Made by a program: the position numbers and the translations under genes
Notes under the pieces: generated by a model
The model's database searches: none
What the model was told of the DNA's origin: nothing
What the model saw: only the letters and a program-made list of their open reading frames with translations
In this document: positions 1 through 8,965 of the stretch, one piece after another
Layout: each line of letters starts with the position of its first letter
How positions within the stretch are numbered: position 1 is the first letter of the stretch
NCBI GenBank assembly: GCA_934464775.1
Contig: CAKSKG010000007.1
Span: forward strand, 45,410-109,409
From: an uncultured Oscillospiraceae bacterium
Lineage (GTDB): Bacteria; Bacillota; Clostridia; Oscillospirales; Ruminococcaceae
DNA: 64,000 bases
Direction: 5' to 3'

Positions 1-488
1 TCAAGTCCGACGGTAGGCTCGTCCAGAATAAGTATCGGTGGATTGCCGATAAGCGCCTGCGCCATTCCCACACGCTGCTTATAGCCCTTTGAAAGATGCT
101 TGATAACTCTGTCATAAACATCTGTTATCATCACGAGTCTGCACACATCTTCAAGATGTGCCTGTCTGGGGAGCTTACATTTTTTCAGGTCATAGATAAA
201 GTTAAGGTAATCCTTAACCGTCATGTCAAGATAAAGAGGGGGAAGCTCCGGAAGATATCCGATGTTCTTCTTCGCCTCGGTGGGATTGTCAAGAATATCT
301 GTTCCGTTGATGAGAGCCTGTCCGTCCGTTGCCGAGATATATCCCGTAAGGATATTCATGGTAGTGGACTTTCCTGCTCCGTTAGGTCCGAGAAATCCCA
401 GTATCTCGCCGTCATTCACCGTGAACGAAAGGTTATCCACAGCTTTTTTGGCGCCGTACTGCTTGGTAAGGTTTTTGACCTCGATCAT
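1..488 (-). CDS. ABC transporter ATP-binding protein (N-terminal part, cut by window edge)
   Basis: This is the ATPase subunit of an ABC transporter, reading leftward out of the window. The visible 162 residues begin MIEVKNLTKQYG. They contain Walker A GPNGAGKST (residues 34-42), the signature LSKGYKQRVG (132-141) and Walker B ILILDEP (152-158). The sequence resembles ATPases paired with ABC-2 type permeases (GldA/YhcH-like), so a permease gene probably lies to the left; that is inference. The start ATG at 488 follows an AAGGAAG ribosome binding site. The C-terminal third is outside the window and the substrate cannot be told. Confidence 0.9.
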   Translation of the reverse strand, partial: MIEVKNLTKQYGAKKAVDNLSFTVNDGEILGFLGPNGAGKSTTMNILTGYISATDGQALINGTDILDNPTEAKKNIGYLPELPPLYLDMTVKDYLNFIYDLKKCKLPRQAHLEDVCRLVMITDVYDRVIKHLSKGYKQRVGMAQALIGNPPILILDEPTVGL

Positions 489-587
489 TTGCTTATTCTT
501 CCTTTCCGGGCTGCAAAAGACGAACTGTCACAGCCGACATTGAATGAATAAAAGTCTCTGCCGTGCGGTTTGCCGCACAACGTCTTG

Positions 588-615
588 ATTATAATATCAA
601 TTTAATGTGATGAAA
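588..615 (-). promoter_or_regulatory. Possible sigma-A promoter for the ABC transporter
   Basis: On the minus strand a TATAAT (588-593) stands 16 bp downstream of TTTCAT (610-615). A small hairpin, GTGCGG/CCGCAC (562-577), lies in the leader between this site and the ATPase gene. The -35 match is weak. The rest of the 489-873 gap holds only the dispersed repeat at 743-863. Confidence 0.4.
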
Positions 616-742
616 CAGTGACAGCATGACGAAATCCACGAAAAACACTCACATTTTCCGCAATTTTCGTCTACTTTCACTGCTTTGCTGTTAAAATAAT
701 GTACTGCTGATTAATGCTATATACTATACAAAAGTATAAAAA

Positions 743-863
743 GCCTCGCAATGCTCCGCATTTGTCGGCGATACTGTCCTGCGGACAGTTGGGAGTTTCG
801 CACTCTGCGGAGAGCTGCAAGCTTTAAAAAGCCTGACCAAACTTTTTATACCCTATTTACTCC
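743..863. repeat. Dispersed intergenic repeat, copy 1
   Basis: This stretch shares ordered blocks with 16469-16600: CCTCGCAATGCT, TCTGCGGAGAG, GCAAGCTTTAAAAAGC, TGACCAAACTTTTTATAC and TATTTACTC. The middle differs between copies, here with a CTGTCCTGCGGACAG palindrome. It lies just downstream of the gltX stop and probably forms stem-loops in the transcript. It has no coding content. It looks like a REP-type palindromic repeat with a variable core; its extent outside the shared blocks is uncertain. Confidence 0.7.
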
Positions 864-873
864 CTGCTGTTTC

Positions 874-2337
874 TCACTTTGTCAGCTTTTCGATTGCCGC
901 CTTTACACGCTTTACGCTTTCGTCCTTACCCAGCACCGCACACAGCTCAACACCGCCGCCGGGAGTCATTGCCTTACCCGAAAGTGCAACTCTCAGAGGC
1001 CACAGCATCCAGCCATTCTTAACGCCCTGCTTCTCGATCTCGGCAAAAAGCGCTGTATGAACGCTCTCGGCATTCCAATCCTCAACGCTTTCCAGCACGG
1101 GAAGTATCATTTTCAGAGCTTCAAGTCCCGTCTCGGCATTTGTTTTCATCTTCTTATTGAAGTAAAGCTCATCGCTGTACTCGGGAACCGCATCAATGAA
1201 ATCTACCTTTTCGGGTATCTCCGTAAGCAGCTCTGTTCTGGGCTGAAGTGCTTCAAGGAGTGTATCGAAGTCTGCGTCCTCACGCTTTACGGTCTGTCTG
1301 ATATAAGGCATAGCCGCTTTCTTAAAGTCCTCATGGGACATTCTTCTGATATACTCGGCATTGATAGCTGTCATCTTTGCGGGGTCAAACACTGCGGGAG
1401 ACTTGGAAAGTCCGCTGATATCGAACTCATTTACCAGCTCGTCCAGTGTGAATATCTCATTTTCGCCCTTAGGAGCCCAGCCCAGCAGTGCGATATAGTT
1501 CATGATAGCGGGAACAAGGTAGCCCTTTTCCACGAAATCTCCGAAGTATGCGTCGCCGTCACGCTTTGAAAGCTTATGTGTTGCATCACGCATGATATGC
1601 TCAACATGGATATACTCGGGTATCTCCCAGCCGAATGCCTCATAAAGCAGATTATACTTGGGAGTTGAGGAAAGATACTCGTTTCCTCTTACAACGTGAG
1701 TGATGCCCATAAGGTGATCGTCAACAACGTTTGCAAAGTTATATGTGGGCATTCCGTCCGCTTTAAGGAGGATCTGATCGTCAAGAGTACTGTTCTCAAC
1801 AGTGATATCACCGTAAAGGATATCGTGGAATGTGGTCGTTCCCTCAAGAGGTATCTTCTGTCTGATAACATAGGGCTTACCCTCGGCAAGCAGTCTGTCA
1901 ACCTCTTCCTTGGGAAGATCACGGCAGTGACGGTCATACATCATATTGGAGACTTTAGCCTCCTTCTGCTGACGGTGCATCTCGTCTATTCTTTCCTGTG
2001 TGCAGAAGCAGTAATATGCATGGCCGCTCTGCACCAGCTTTTCGGCATATTCCTTGAAGATGCTCATTCTTTCAGACTGAACATAAGGACCTACGGGACC
2101 GCCGATATCGGGACCCTCGTCCCAGTTAAGACCGCATACACGAAGAGTATCGTATATCTTCTCAACAGCGCCCTCAACATATCTGCCCTGGTCTGTGTCC
2201 TCGATACGAAGGATAAAGTCGCCGTGGTACTTCTTTGCAATAAGATATGTGTAGATAGCAGTTCTTAAATTTCCGATATGCATATAGCCTGTGGGGCTGG
2301 GTGCAAATCTGGTTCTTACACGCTTCTCTGTGTTCAT
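874..2337 (-). CDS. gltX: Glutamate--tRNA ligase
   Basis: Class I aminoacyl-tRNA synthetase that charges tRNA-Glu in the cytoplasm. The 487-residue protein has the nucleotide-binding signature FAPSPTGYMHIGN near the N-terminus (HIGH-type motif) and a KMSKS-type motif, KLSKRDGD, near residue 250. Length matches the family. An in-frame GTG at 2346 is possible, but the GGAG ribosome binding site is 7 nt before ATG 2337, so that start is chosen. The gene begins just after the truB-ribF stop (2352) and is probably the last gene of the operon starting at rimP. Whether it is discriminating or non-discriminating cannot be told here. Confidence 0.97.
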   Translation of the reverse strand: MNTEKRVRTRFAPSPTGYMHIGNLRTAIYTYLIAKKYHGDFILRIEDTDQGRYVEGAVEKIYDTLRVCGLNWDEGPDIGGPVGPYVQSERMSIFKEYAEKLVQSGHAYYCFCTQERIDEMHRQQKEAKVSNMMYDRHCRDLPKEEVDRLLAEGKPYVIRQKIPLEGTTTFHDILYGDITVENSTLDDQILLKADGMPTYNFANVVDDHLMGITHVVRGNEYLSSTPKYNLLYEAFGWEIPEYIHVEHIMRDATHKLSKRDGDAYFGDFVEKGYLVPAIMNYIALLGWAPKGENEIFTLDELVNEFDISGLSKSPAVFDPAKMTAINAEYIRRMSHEDFKKAAMPYIRQTVKREDADFDTLLEALQPRTELLTEIPEKVDFIDAVPEYSDELYFNKKMKTNAETGLEALKMILPVLESVEDWNAESVHTALFAEIEKQGVKNGWMLWPLRVALSGKAMTPGGGVELCAVLGKDESVKRVKAAIEKLTK

Positions 2338-2351
2338 TTTTATCACTCCGA

Positions 2352-4154
2352 TTATATTTCAAATGATTTTTTTATGTTTTCTATATCAGAATTGATCTGC
2401 GCTTTAAGCTCGTCCAGCCCCGAAAATTTCTTTTCGCTGCGGACAAAGCCCAGCAGAACAACTCTTATATTCATTCCGTAGATATCTCCCGAAAAATCAA
2501 ATATGTTCGTCTCGCACAAAACAGCTCCGCTGTCCGTTACCGTCGGCTTTACGCCGATATTTGATATTCCGTGATATTTTTTGCCGTCGATGTAAATTTC
2601 CGAAGCATATACTCCGAATCTCGGAGGCTGCTGTTCATCGGGAAAATGCTGGTTCACGGTAGGGATACCGATAGTTCTTCCCAGCCTGTTGCCAGAAATA
2701 ACGGGCATATCCACAACGATATCGCCGCACATCAGCTGCGATGCAAGCCCGACATTTCCCTCTGCGATAAGCTTTCTTATCCGCCCCGAGGATATCTTCT
2801 CGCCGTTTTCATCGGGTACAACGGGAACTACCGTAAGTCCGCAGCCGTACTGTCCGCATATCTCTTTCAGCTCGTCCACGCCGCATACTGCGCCCTTTCC
2901 GAATCTGAAATCCTCGCCGCAGACAAGCTCCGCAGCCCTCATGCGCTTTACAGCGATATCCCTGACAAACTCCTCGGCGGACATATCCTTTATATCCGCA
3001 AAATTCGGGGAATACACAAATTCAGCTCCGCATTCCTTTAAGCGGCGCTCCTTTTCGGCTTCGCTTATTATGCAGCTGCCGCTGATATCCTTTGAAGATA
3101 CCGTAGCGGTGTCAAAGGTAAAGACAGCGGTTTTCAGACCGTTTTCCTCCGCCTTTTTAACAGCGGCGGCTATGACCGCACGGTGTCCCTTATGAACTCC
3201 GTCAAACAGTCCCAGCGCAACGGAATATTTTCCGTCATACCTCTGCTCATTCACAGGCAGCACAAAGGTCTTTCCCACCTTGATGATGCCCGTTTCCGGC
3301 TCGATATCAGCCGTTCCGATAAAGCCCTCCGCACCATATACACGGACACGTCCTGCCGCCGCATTGCTGCCGATACGCTTTGTATCCAGCTTGATGCCGT
3401 TGCGGTAAAGCCGCTCCTCAAAGGGCATGAGCCTTATCTCTGGCAGATAGGAAAACACCTTTTCGATAGGCATTGCAAATCGTGCAAAATTGCCGTCTCC
3501 ATCAGCTTCCTTCTGCAAAGCCGCAAAATCCGTGCATTCGTCAAGGGAAAATCCGCAGGCTTTCGTGCGGACAAGAGACGTCATAGCCGCTCCCGTGCCC
3601 AGCGCATTTCCGATATCGCTGATAAGGGTTCTTATATACGTTCCCTTTGAGCAGGAAATTTCCAGAACGCCCTCCCCTGCGGCTTCATCGTAGGAAACAA
3701 GCTCCAGCGAATATACCGTTATGGGGCGCGGCTCTCTGTCCACCGTGATATTTTTCCGTGCCAGATCATAAAGCCGCTGACCGTTCACCGAAACTGCCGA
3801 ATACATGGGCGGTATCTGCATTATATCCCCTCTGAAAGAATCCAGAACGGACAGTATCTCCGCCTCGGAAATATGTACCTCCTTTTCGGAAAGCACCTTT
3901 CCCGTGATATCCTGAGTATCGGTATCTATCCCCAGCTTAAAGCCGCCTCTGTACACCTTGTCATGGTCGGAAAGCATATCGCACGCCATGGTAGCCCTGC
4001 CTGCAAAAACAGGCAGCACTCCCTCCGCCATAGGATCAAGGGTACCTGCGTGACCGAGACGCTTCATTTTCAGAATGCCCCGCATTTTTGCGATAACATC
4101 AAAGGAAGTGAAGCCTTTCGGCTTATACATACAGATTATTCCGTTAAGCTCCAT
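2352..4154 (-). CDS. truB-ribF: Fused tRNA pseudouridine(55) synthase / riboflavin kinase-FAD synthetase (TruB-RibF)
   Basis: One 600-residue frame carries two enzymes that are normally separate neighbours. Residues 1 to about 300 are TruB, which makes pseudouridine 55 in tRNA: KRLGHAGTLDPMAEGVLP holds the expected catalytic Asp40, and SKGTYIRTLISDIG is also typical. Residues about 310-600 are RibF, the bifunctional riboflavin kinase/FMN adenylyltransferase: ALGLFDGVHKGHR (nucleotidyl transfer), ISSGRIRKLIAEG, the kinase motif IPTVNQHFP, and SNIGVKPTV. No stop or internal start with a good ribosome binding site is visible between the halves. The start ATG 4154 overlaps the end of nrnA and follows GGAGG. 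Confidence 0.95.
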   Translation of the reverse strand: MELNGIICMYKPKGFTSFDVIAKMRGILKMKRLGHAGTLDPMAEGVLPVFAGRATMACDMLSDHDKVYRGGFKLGIDTDTQDITGKVLSEKEVHISEAEILSVLDSFRGDIMQIPPMYSAVSVNGQRLYDLARKNITVDREPRPITVYSLELVSYDEAAGEGVLEISCSKGTYIRTLISDIGNALGTGAAMTSLVRTKACGFSLDECTDFAALQKEADGDGNFARFAMPIEKVFSYLPEIRLMPFEERLYRNGIKLDTKRIGSNAAAGRVRVYGAEGFIGTADIEPETGIIKVGKTFVLPVNEQRYDGKYSVALGLFDGVHKGHRAVIAAAVKKAEENGLKTAVFTFDTATVSSKDISGSCIISEAEKERRLKECGAEFVYSPNFADIKDMSAEEFVRDIAVKRMRAAELVCGEDFRFGKGAVCGVDELKEICGQYGCGLTVVPVVPDENGEKISSGRIRKLIAEGNVGLASQLMCGDIVVDMPVISGNRLGRTIGIPTVNQHFPDEQQPPRFGVYASEIYIDGKKYHGISNIGVKPTVTDSGAVLCETNIFDFSGDIYGMNIRVVLLGFVRSEKKFSGLDELKAQINSDIENIKKSFEI

Positions 4155-5100
4155 CGGTCAAAGCCTCCGCAGCCGCCTCGGCAAGGCGTTTTTTCACGTC
4201 CTCCAAAGTTCCGTCCAGAGCGCATCCGGCAGCACGGATATGTCCGCCGCCGCCGAATTTTGCGCAGAGAGCGGAAACATTGGCATACTCCGCAGAACGG
4301 ACGGAGACCTTATATCCGCCGCCGTTCTTCTCCTTTATCGTAATGCCGATCTCAACGCCCTCGATCTGCATGGGCAGCGAAGCTATGCCGTCGAAATCGT
4401 CCGACGTAAGCCCTGCGGCAGTTATCATATCTCCCGTAACCGCAGCAACGGCGCATTTTCCGCCGCAGTGCATTTCCAGTCCCGACATGACAAGCTGCTC
4501 CGCCATTATCCTGCCCCTGCTCTTGATGTCAAAAACATGACGGTTTATCTTCGCAAAAGGAACATCGTAATTATACAGCTCAGAAACGATCCTGTGGGTC
4601 TCCGAGGTGACATTTTCAAATTTGAAGCAGCCTGTGTCCGTGGCAATTCCCGTATAAAGACACATAGCCATAGTATCGTCAACAGCTATATCCGCCGCTT
4701 TCAGCAGACTGTACACCACCTCGCAGGCAGCCGCAGACCTTTCGCCCAGCAGCAGCTTTTCGGCATAGCCTGTGTTGGATATATGATGATCCACGCAAAG
4801 CTGCACCTTATCGCCGTATATCTCATTATAACTGCCCATAAGCTTTTTGTCTGCGATATCCGCAGCTATCACCGTTTCAGGCTCAAACTCCTGCGGACCG
4901 TACCAGTCATACAAAAATGAAAATTTCGGAGGCAGCTCGTCGGAGCAAAGCACATTTGCCTTTTTTCCGATGCTTCTCAAAGCTCTGCAAAGAGCAAAGC
5001 CGCTTCCCATGGTGTCGCCGTCGGGACTTTCATGAAGCAGGATAACGGCATTGCCGCATTCTCTGATAAGCTTTGCAGCCTCGTTCATATTGATCCGCAT
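4144..5100 (-). CDS. nrnA: DHH/DHHA1 family phosphoesterase (NrnA-type nanoRNase / pAp phosphatase)
   Basis: Probably degrades short oligoribonucleotides and dephosphorylates 3'-phosphoadenosine 5'-phosphate, as known for NrnA. The 318 residues show HESPDGDTMGSG, the family motif DHH in CVDHHISNTGYAE, and a C-terminal DHHA1 domain ending with GGGGHIRAAGCAL. Length is typical. The start ATG 5100 has an AAGGAAG ribosome binding site. Its 3' end overlaps the truB-ribF start by 11 bp, which suggests translational coupling. Position between rbfA and truB is the usual Firmicute order. Confidence 0.93.
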   Translation of the reverse strand: MRINMNEAAKLIRECGNAVILLHESPDGDTMGSGFALCRALRSIGKKANVLCSDELPPKFSFLYDWYGPQEFEPETVIAADIADKKLMGSYNEIYGDKVQLCVDHHISNTGYAEKLLLGERSAAACEVVYSLLKAADIAVDDTMAMCLYTGIATDTGCFKFENVTSETHRIVSELYNYDVPFAKINRHVFDIKSRGRIMAEQLVMSGLEMHCGGKCAVAAVTGDMITAAGLTSDDFDGIASLPMQIEGVEIGITIKEKNGGGYKVSVRSAEYANVSALCAKFGGGGHIRAAGCALDGTLEDVKKRLAEAAAEALTDGA

Positions 5101-5121
5101 GATACGCTTCCTTTCCGATAA

Positions 5122-5523
5122 TTATTCCTCTGTTTCCTCTTCTTCACCGTCAGCCTCATCAGCCGCAGCGCTTTCCGAGGAAGCTATGCTCTCCAGCATA
5201 CGCTCGATATCAGCCGAATGCTCGATAGACGAATCGGCGATAAATTTAAGCTCGGGGCACTTTTTCAGGTGAAGCTTGTTTGAAACAGCCTTCTTGATTA
5301 TCCAGCCTGCGCTTTCCAGACCCTTTACCGCAGATTTTGCGGCTTCGATGCCGTCAAGGCTCGATATATACACCTTGCAGTGTGAATTATCTCCCGAAAG
5401 CTCCGTCCTTACAACGGAAACAAGTCCTCCCGTAACTCTGGGGTCTTTTATCTCCGTAAGGATAAGAGTTGATATTTCTCTTTTGATGTCTTCGGAAAGA
5501 CGTCTGTTTTTAAAATTAGGCAT
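5122..5523 (-). CDS. rbfA: Ribosome-binding factor A
   Basis: Assists late maturation of the 30S subunit (17S to 16S rRNA). The 133-residue protein starts MPNFKNRRLSEDIKREI and contains the family stretch KDPRVTGGLVSVV. The C-terminus is an acidic tail of Glu/Ala/Asp. An upstream in-frame ATG at 5541 exists, but GGAG lies 8 nt before ATG 5523, so that start is preferred. It sits between infB and nrnA in the conserved operon. Confidence 0.95.
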   Translation of the reverse strand: MPNFKNRRLSEDIKREISTLILTEIKDPRVTGGLVSVVRTELSGDNSHCKVYISSLDGIEAAKSAVKGLESAGWIIKKAVSNKLHLKKCPELKFIADSSIEHSADIERMLESIASSESAAADEADGEEEETEE

Positions 5524-5636
5524 ATGCAATGCTCCTTCCATGCGCCGCAGCGTGAATTTTTATGTCGCTTCTTATTTTTATATTATATGATGCTGCGGAT
5601 ATATTTTATCCGCAGCGATCGCTTTTATAAAATTTA

Positions 5637-8300
5637 TCAGTCAGCCTTGTATTCTTCCATGATGAATGCTTCATAGATATCGCCGACCTTGACGTCGTTG
5701 AACTTTTCAAGTGTGATACCGCACTCGTAGCCTTCAGCGACCTCCTTAACGTCATCCTTGAAACGCTTCAGGCTGGACATTTTGTCCTCGGTGATAACAA
5801 TACCGTCACGTACAACACGTATCTGAGCATTTCTTGTGACCTTGCCGCTAAGCACATAAGAACCTGCAACAGCGCCGACGTTGGATATCTTGTATACCTG
5901 TCTTACTTCGATTCTTCCGAGTATAACCTCTCTGAACTTGGGAGCAAGCATACCCTTCATAGCGGCTGTGATCTCTTCGATCGCATCGTAAATGATGCGG
6001 TAAAGCTTGATCTCAACGCCGTCACGCTTTGCATTTTCCTCCGCAACGGGATCGGGACGTACATTAAATCCGACAATGATAGCATTCGATGCGTTTGCAA
6101 GCAGGATATCACTCTCGGAAACAGCACCTACGCCGCCGTGGATAACTCTTACTCTTACCTCATCGTTTGAAAGCTTTTCAAGAGACTGCTTTACTGCCTC
6201 AACGGAGCCCTGTACGTCAGCCTTGACGATAATGGGAAGCTCCTTGATCTCGCCCTGCTCGATCTGGCTGAACAGATTGTCAAGCGTTACCTTCTGATAC
6301 TGCTTGAACTGCTCCTGCTTAGCCTCGTGCTTACGCTGCTCAACAAGCTCTCTTGCAAGGCGCTCGTCCTCGACCGCATTGAAGATATCGCCTGCTGCGG
6401 GAACCTCCGCAAGACCTGTGATCTCAACAGGATAGGAAGGACCTGCCTCCTGAACTGTCTGACCCTTATCGTTGGTCATGACTCTTACACGGCCCACAGC
6501 CGTACCTGCGATGATGATATCGCCTGTGTGGAGAGTACCGTTCTGTACCAGAACAGTTGCGATAGGACCTCTGCCCTTGTCAAGTCTTGCCTCAACAACA
6601 GTACCCTTTGCAAGTCTGTTGGGGTTGGCTTTAAGCTCTGCGACCTCTGCTACCAGCAGAACGTTTTCAAGCAGCTCGTCGATTCCCTCGCCTGTCTTTG
6701 CGGAAACGGGAACGCAGATAACATCGCCGCCCCACTCCTCGGGAACAAGGCTGTGTTCTGTCAGCTGCTGCTTTACGTGATCGGGGTTTGCGCCGGGCTT
6801 ATCCATCTTGTTGATAGCAACGATAATGGATACGTTTGCTGCCTTGGCATGGTTGATAGCCTCGATAGTCTGGGGCATGATGCCGTCGTCCGCAGCAACA
6901 ACAAGGATAGCGATATCAGTGATCGAAGCACCTCTTGCACGCATTGAAGTAAATGCCTCATGGCCGGGAGTATCAAGGAATGTGATATCCTTGCCGTTGC
7001 AGTTTACTCTGTACGCACCGATGTGCTGTGTGATGCCGCCTGCTTCGGAAGCGGTAACATTTGCGTTTCTGATCTTATCCAGCAGTGATGTTTTACCGTG
7101 GTCAACGTGACCCATAACAACAACTACGGGCGCTCTCTCAACACCCTCGCCGTCATCCTCGGAATCGTCGATAAGACGCTCCTCGATAGTAAGGATAACT
7201 TCCTTTTCTACCTTTGCGCCCAGCTCCTCGGCAACCAGTGAAGCGGTGTCAAAGTCGATGACCTGATTTATTGTGCACATCTCGCCCAGACCCATGAGCT
7301 TCTTGATGACCTCGGTAGCTGTGACTTTAAGTCTTGAAGCCAGCTCGGAAACAACGATCTCATCGGGGATAAGCACCTTGAGCTGCTGCTTTCTTGCACG
7401 CTCAAGCTCCAGTCTGCGGAGCTTTTCAGCCTCTGTTTCCTTCTTGCTGGAATACTGCTGTCTGCCTCTCTGAGCGGACTTCTGATTGATCTTCTGCTTC
7501 TTGTTGGAGAAATTGTCCTTGCTGCGCTTGCCGCCGTTCTGAGTGGGGTCGATGTTGTCGTACTTCTCGTTGTACTTGTCTATCTCAACATAGCTTCCTC
7601 TTGTATCAACGGTGTGGACATGCTGCTGAGTGACCTTGCCCTCGCCGAACTTAACGTCGAGAGTCTGCTTTTTCTTCTGCTGCTCAGGACGCTTATCCTG
7701 AGCCTTTTCACGTTCCTCGTGCTTCTTTTTCTGCTCGCCGGCCTTCTGGACCTGCTGATTGAAGCGCTCCAGCTGGGACTTCTGCTCATATCCGGGAACA
7801 GTTCTGTTCTCTGCCGCATTTGCCTTGGGCTTGGGAGCCTCGGGCTTCTTTGCGTTGTTGTCTGCCTTGGGAGCAGGCTTCTGCTGGGGCTTGTCATTGT
7901 TCTGAGGCTTGGTGTTTTCCTGCTTCTTGGGCATAGGCTTTGCATTCTCCTGCTTATTGTTATCCTTTGCCTTGACAGTTGTTTCCGCCTTGGCAGGCTT
8001 CTTTGCTTCCGCAGCTCTTTCCTGCTTCTTGGGAGCAGGCTTCTTTTCCTCGGTCTTTTCAGCCTTGGGCTGCTCTGCGGGCTTTGTTCTTGCCGCAAAA
8101 TATTCATCAAAGGACTTTACCTGATTGTTCTGTGAATAATACTCCAGAACGAATACCATTTCATCTGCCGTCAGACTTGCTGCGGGCTTCTTCTGTGTCT
8201 TGAATTCATTATTTACCAGCTCGGTAAGCTCTTCCTTGGTGACGCCCAGATCCTTTGCCACCTCGGTTATCTTTACCTTTGACTGCTGCTTTGTACTCAT
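5637..8300 (-). CDS. infB: Translation initiation factor IF-2
   Basis: GTPase that brings initiator tRNA to the 30S subunit. 887 residues. The N-terminus has a short helical IF2N domain (MSTKQQSKVKITEVAKDLG), then about 230 residues of low-complexity Lys/Gln/Pro/Ala linker, a second IF2N domain, the G domain with GHVDHGKTS (near residue 395), DTPGHEAF and NKMD, and domains II-IV. The start is set at ATG 8300 because GGAGG precedes it; the longer frame from 8336 lacks a site. The Lys/Gln-rich linker is the only unusual part and varies in length across the family. Confidence 0.98.
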   Translation of the reverse strand: MSTKQQSKVKITEVAKDLGVTKEELTELVNNEFKTQKKPAASLTADEMVFVLEYYSQNNQVKSFDEYFAARTKPAEQPKAEKTEEKKPAPKKQERAAEAKKPAKAETTVKAKDNNKQENAKPMPKKQENTKPQNNDKPQQKPAPKADNNAKKPEAPKPKANAAENRTVPGYEQKSQLERFNQQVQKAGEQKKKHEEREKAQDKRPEQQKKKQTLDVKFGEGKVTQQHVHTVDTRGSYVEIDKYNEKYDNIDPTQNGGKRSKDNFSNKKQKINQKSAQRGRQQYSSKKETEAEKLRRLELERARKQQLKVLIPDEIVVSELASRLKVTATEVIKKLMGLGEMCTINQVIDFDTASLVAEELGAKVEKEVILTIEERLIDDSEDDGEGVERAPVVVVMGHVDHGKTSLLDKIRNANVTASEAGGITQHIGAYRVNCNGKDITFLDTPGHEAFTSMRARGASITDIAILVVAADDGIMPQTIEAINHAKAANVSIIVAINKMDKPGANPDHVKQQLTEHSLVPEEWGGDVICVPVSAKTGEGIDELLENVLLVAEVAELKANPNRLAKGTVVEARLDKGRGPIATVLVQNGTLHTGDIIIAGTAVGRVRVMTNDKGQTVQEAGPSYPVEITGLAEVPAAGDIFNAVEDERLARELVEQRKHEAKQEQFKQYQKVTLDNLFSQIEQGEIKELPIIVKADVQGSVEAVKQSLEKLSNDEVRVRVIHGGVGAVSESDILLANASNAIIVGFNVRPDPVAEENAKRDGVEIKLYRIIYDAIEEITAAMKGMLAPKFREVILGRIEVRQVYKISNVGAVAGSYVLSGKVTRNAQIRVVRDGIVITEDKMSSLKRFKDDVKEVAEGYECGITLEKFNDVKVGDIYEAFIMEEYKAD

Positions 8301-8339
8301 AGGCTGTATACCTCCATACGTTATATCCTGCCGCACCGC

Positions 8340-8648
8340 TTATTCTTCGGCTGTCAGCTCAGACAGTTTCTTGGAAAAACCCTCGTCACAAACTGCGATC
8401 AGACCGACCTTTTTTCCCAGACCGAAATTCATTTCGTCAATGGATATATCCGTCTTTATCACGGGAACATTTTTCTTGTCCGCAAAAAAGCGTATCTCCT
8501 TTTCCGTCTTGGGCGATATATCGGCTGTTGTCAATACAAGCTTTGCCTTGTCGGTCATTACCGCTTCCTTTGAAGCGTCAAAGCCCATTGTGAGCTTCGC
8601 TGCCTTTCTGCAAATTGTGAGCAGGTTGAAAATTTTCGTCTTGTTCAT
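8340..8648 (-). CDS. ylxQ: L7Ae-family ribosomal protein (YlxQ-like)
   Basis: Small 102-residue protein of the L7Ae/L30e/Gadd45 fold, predicted to bind kink-turn RNA. It starts MNKTKIFNLLTICRKAAKL and contains AKLVLTTADISPKTEKEI. ATG 8648 is chosen because GAGG lies 9 nt upstream; an ATG at 8663 overlaps that site. Position between rnpM and infB is the usual Firmicute order. Its exact cellular role is not settled. Confidence 0.9.
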   Translation of the reverse strand: MNKTKIFNLLTICRKAAKLTMGFDASKEAVMTDKAKLVLTTADISPKTEKEIRFFADKKNVPVIKTDISIDEMNFGLGKKVGLIAVCDEGFSKKLSELTAEE

Positions 8649-8689
8649 TTTATATTTCCTCATTCATATGCGCCATGGCATAATAAATG

Positions 8690-8962
8690 TTATTTTTCTT
8701 CGGCAAGCTGCTTTTCCATAAGGTCATAGACCTCATCGTCAATGCGGCAGGAAAAGCTCTTTTCAAGCTTTCTGCCCTTTCTTGCCAGCCGCAGACATTC
8801 TTCCGATCTGCAAAGATATGCTCCTCTGCCGGGCTTTCTTCCCGTAAGATCCAGAGAGATCTCTCCCTCGGGAGACTTCACCGCTCTGATAAGCTCCTTC
8901 TTGGGCTTCATCTCACCGCAGCCGAGGCACATTCGCATCGGGATCTTTCTTACGCCTGCCAT
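8690..8962 (-). CDS. rnpM: RNase P modulator / YlxR family protein
   Basis: 90 residues with the YlxR (DUF448) signature RMCLGCGEMKPKKELIRAV, followed by DLTGRKPGRGAYLC. Members were recently linked to RNase P regulation in Bacillus subtilis; that role is carried over by family only. The C-terminus ends KQLAEEK. It follows nusA by 3 bp, so translation is probably coupled. Confidence 0.93.
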   Translation of the reverse strand: MAGVRKIPMRMCLGCGEMKPKKELIRAVKSPEGEISLDLTGRKPGRGAYLCRSEECLRLARKGRKLEKSFSCRIDDEVYDLMEKQLAEEK

Positions 8963-8965
8963 AGC

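Noticed and set aside
751..1569. Long plus-strand open frame over gltX
   Set aside because: It is the antisense of gltX with no ribosome binding site and no recognisable protein features.
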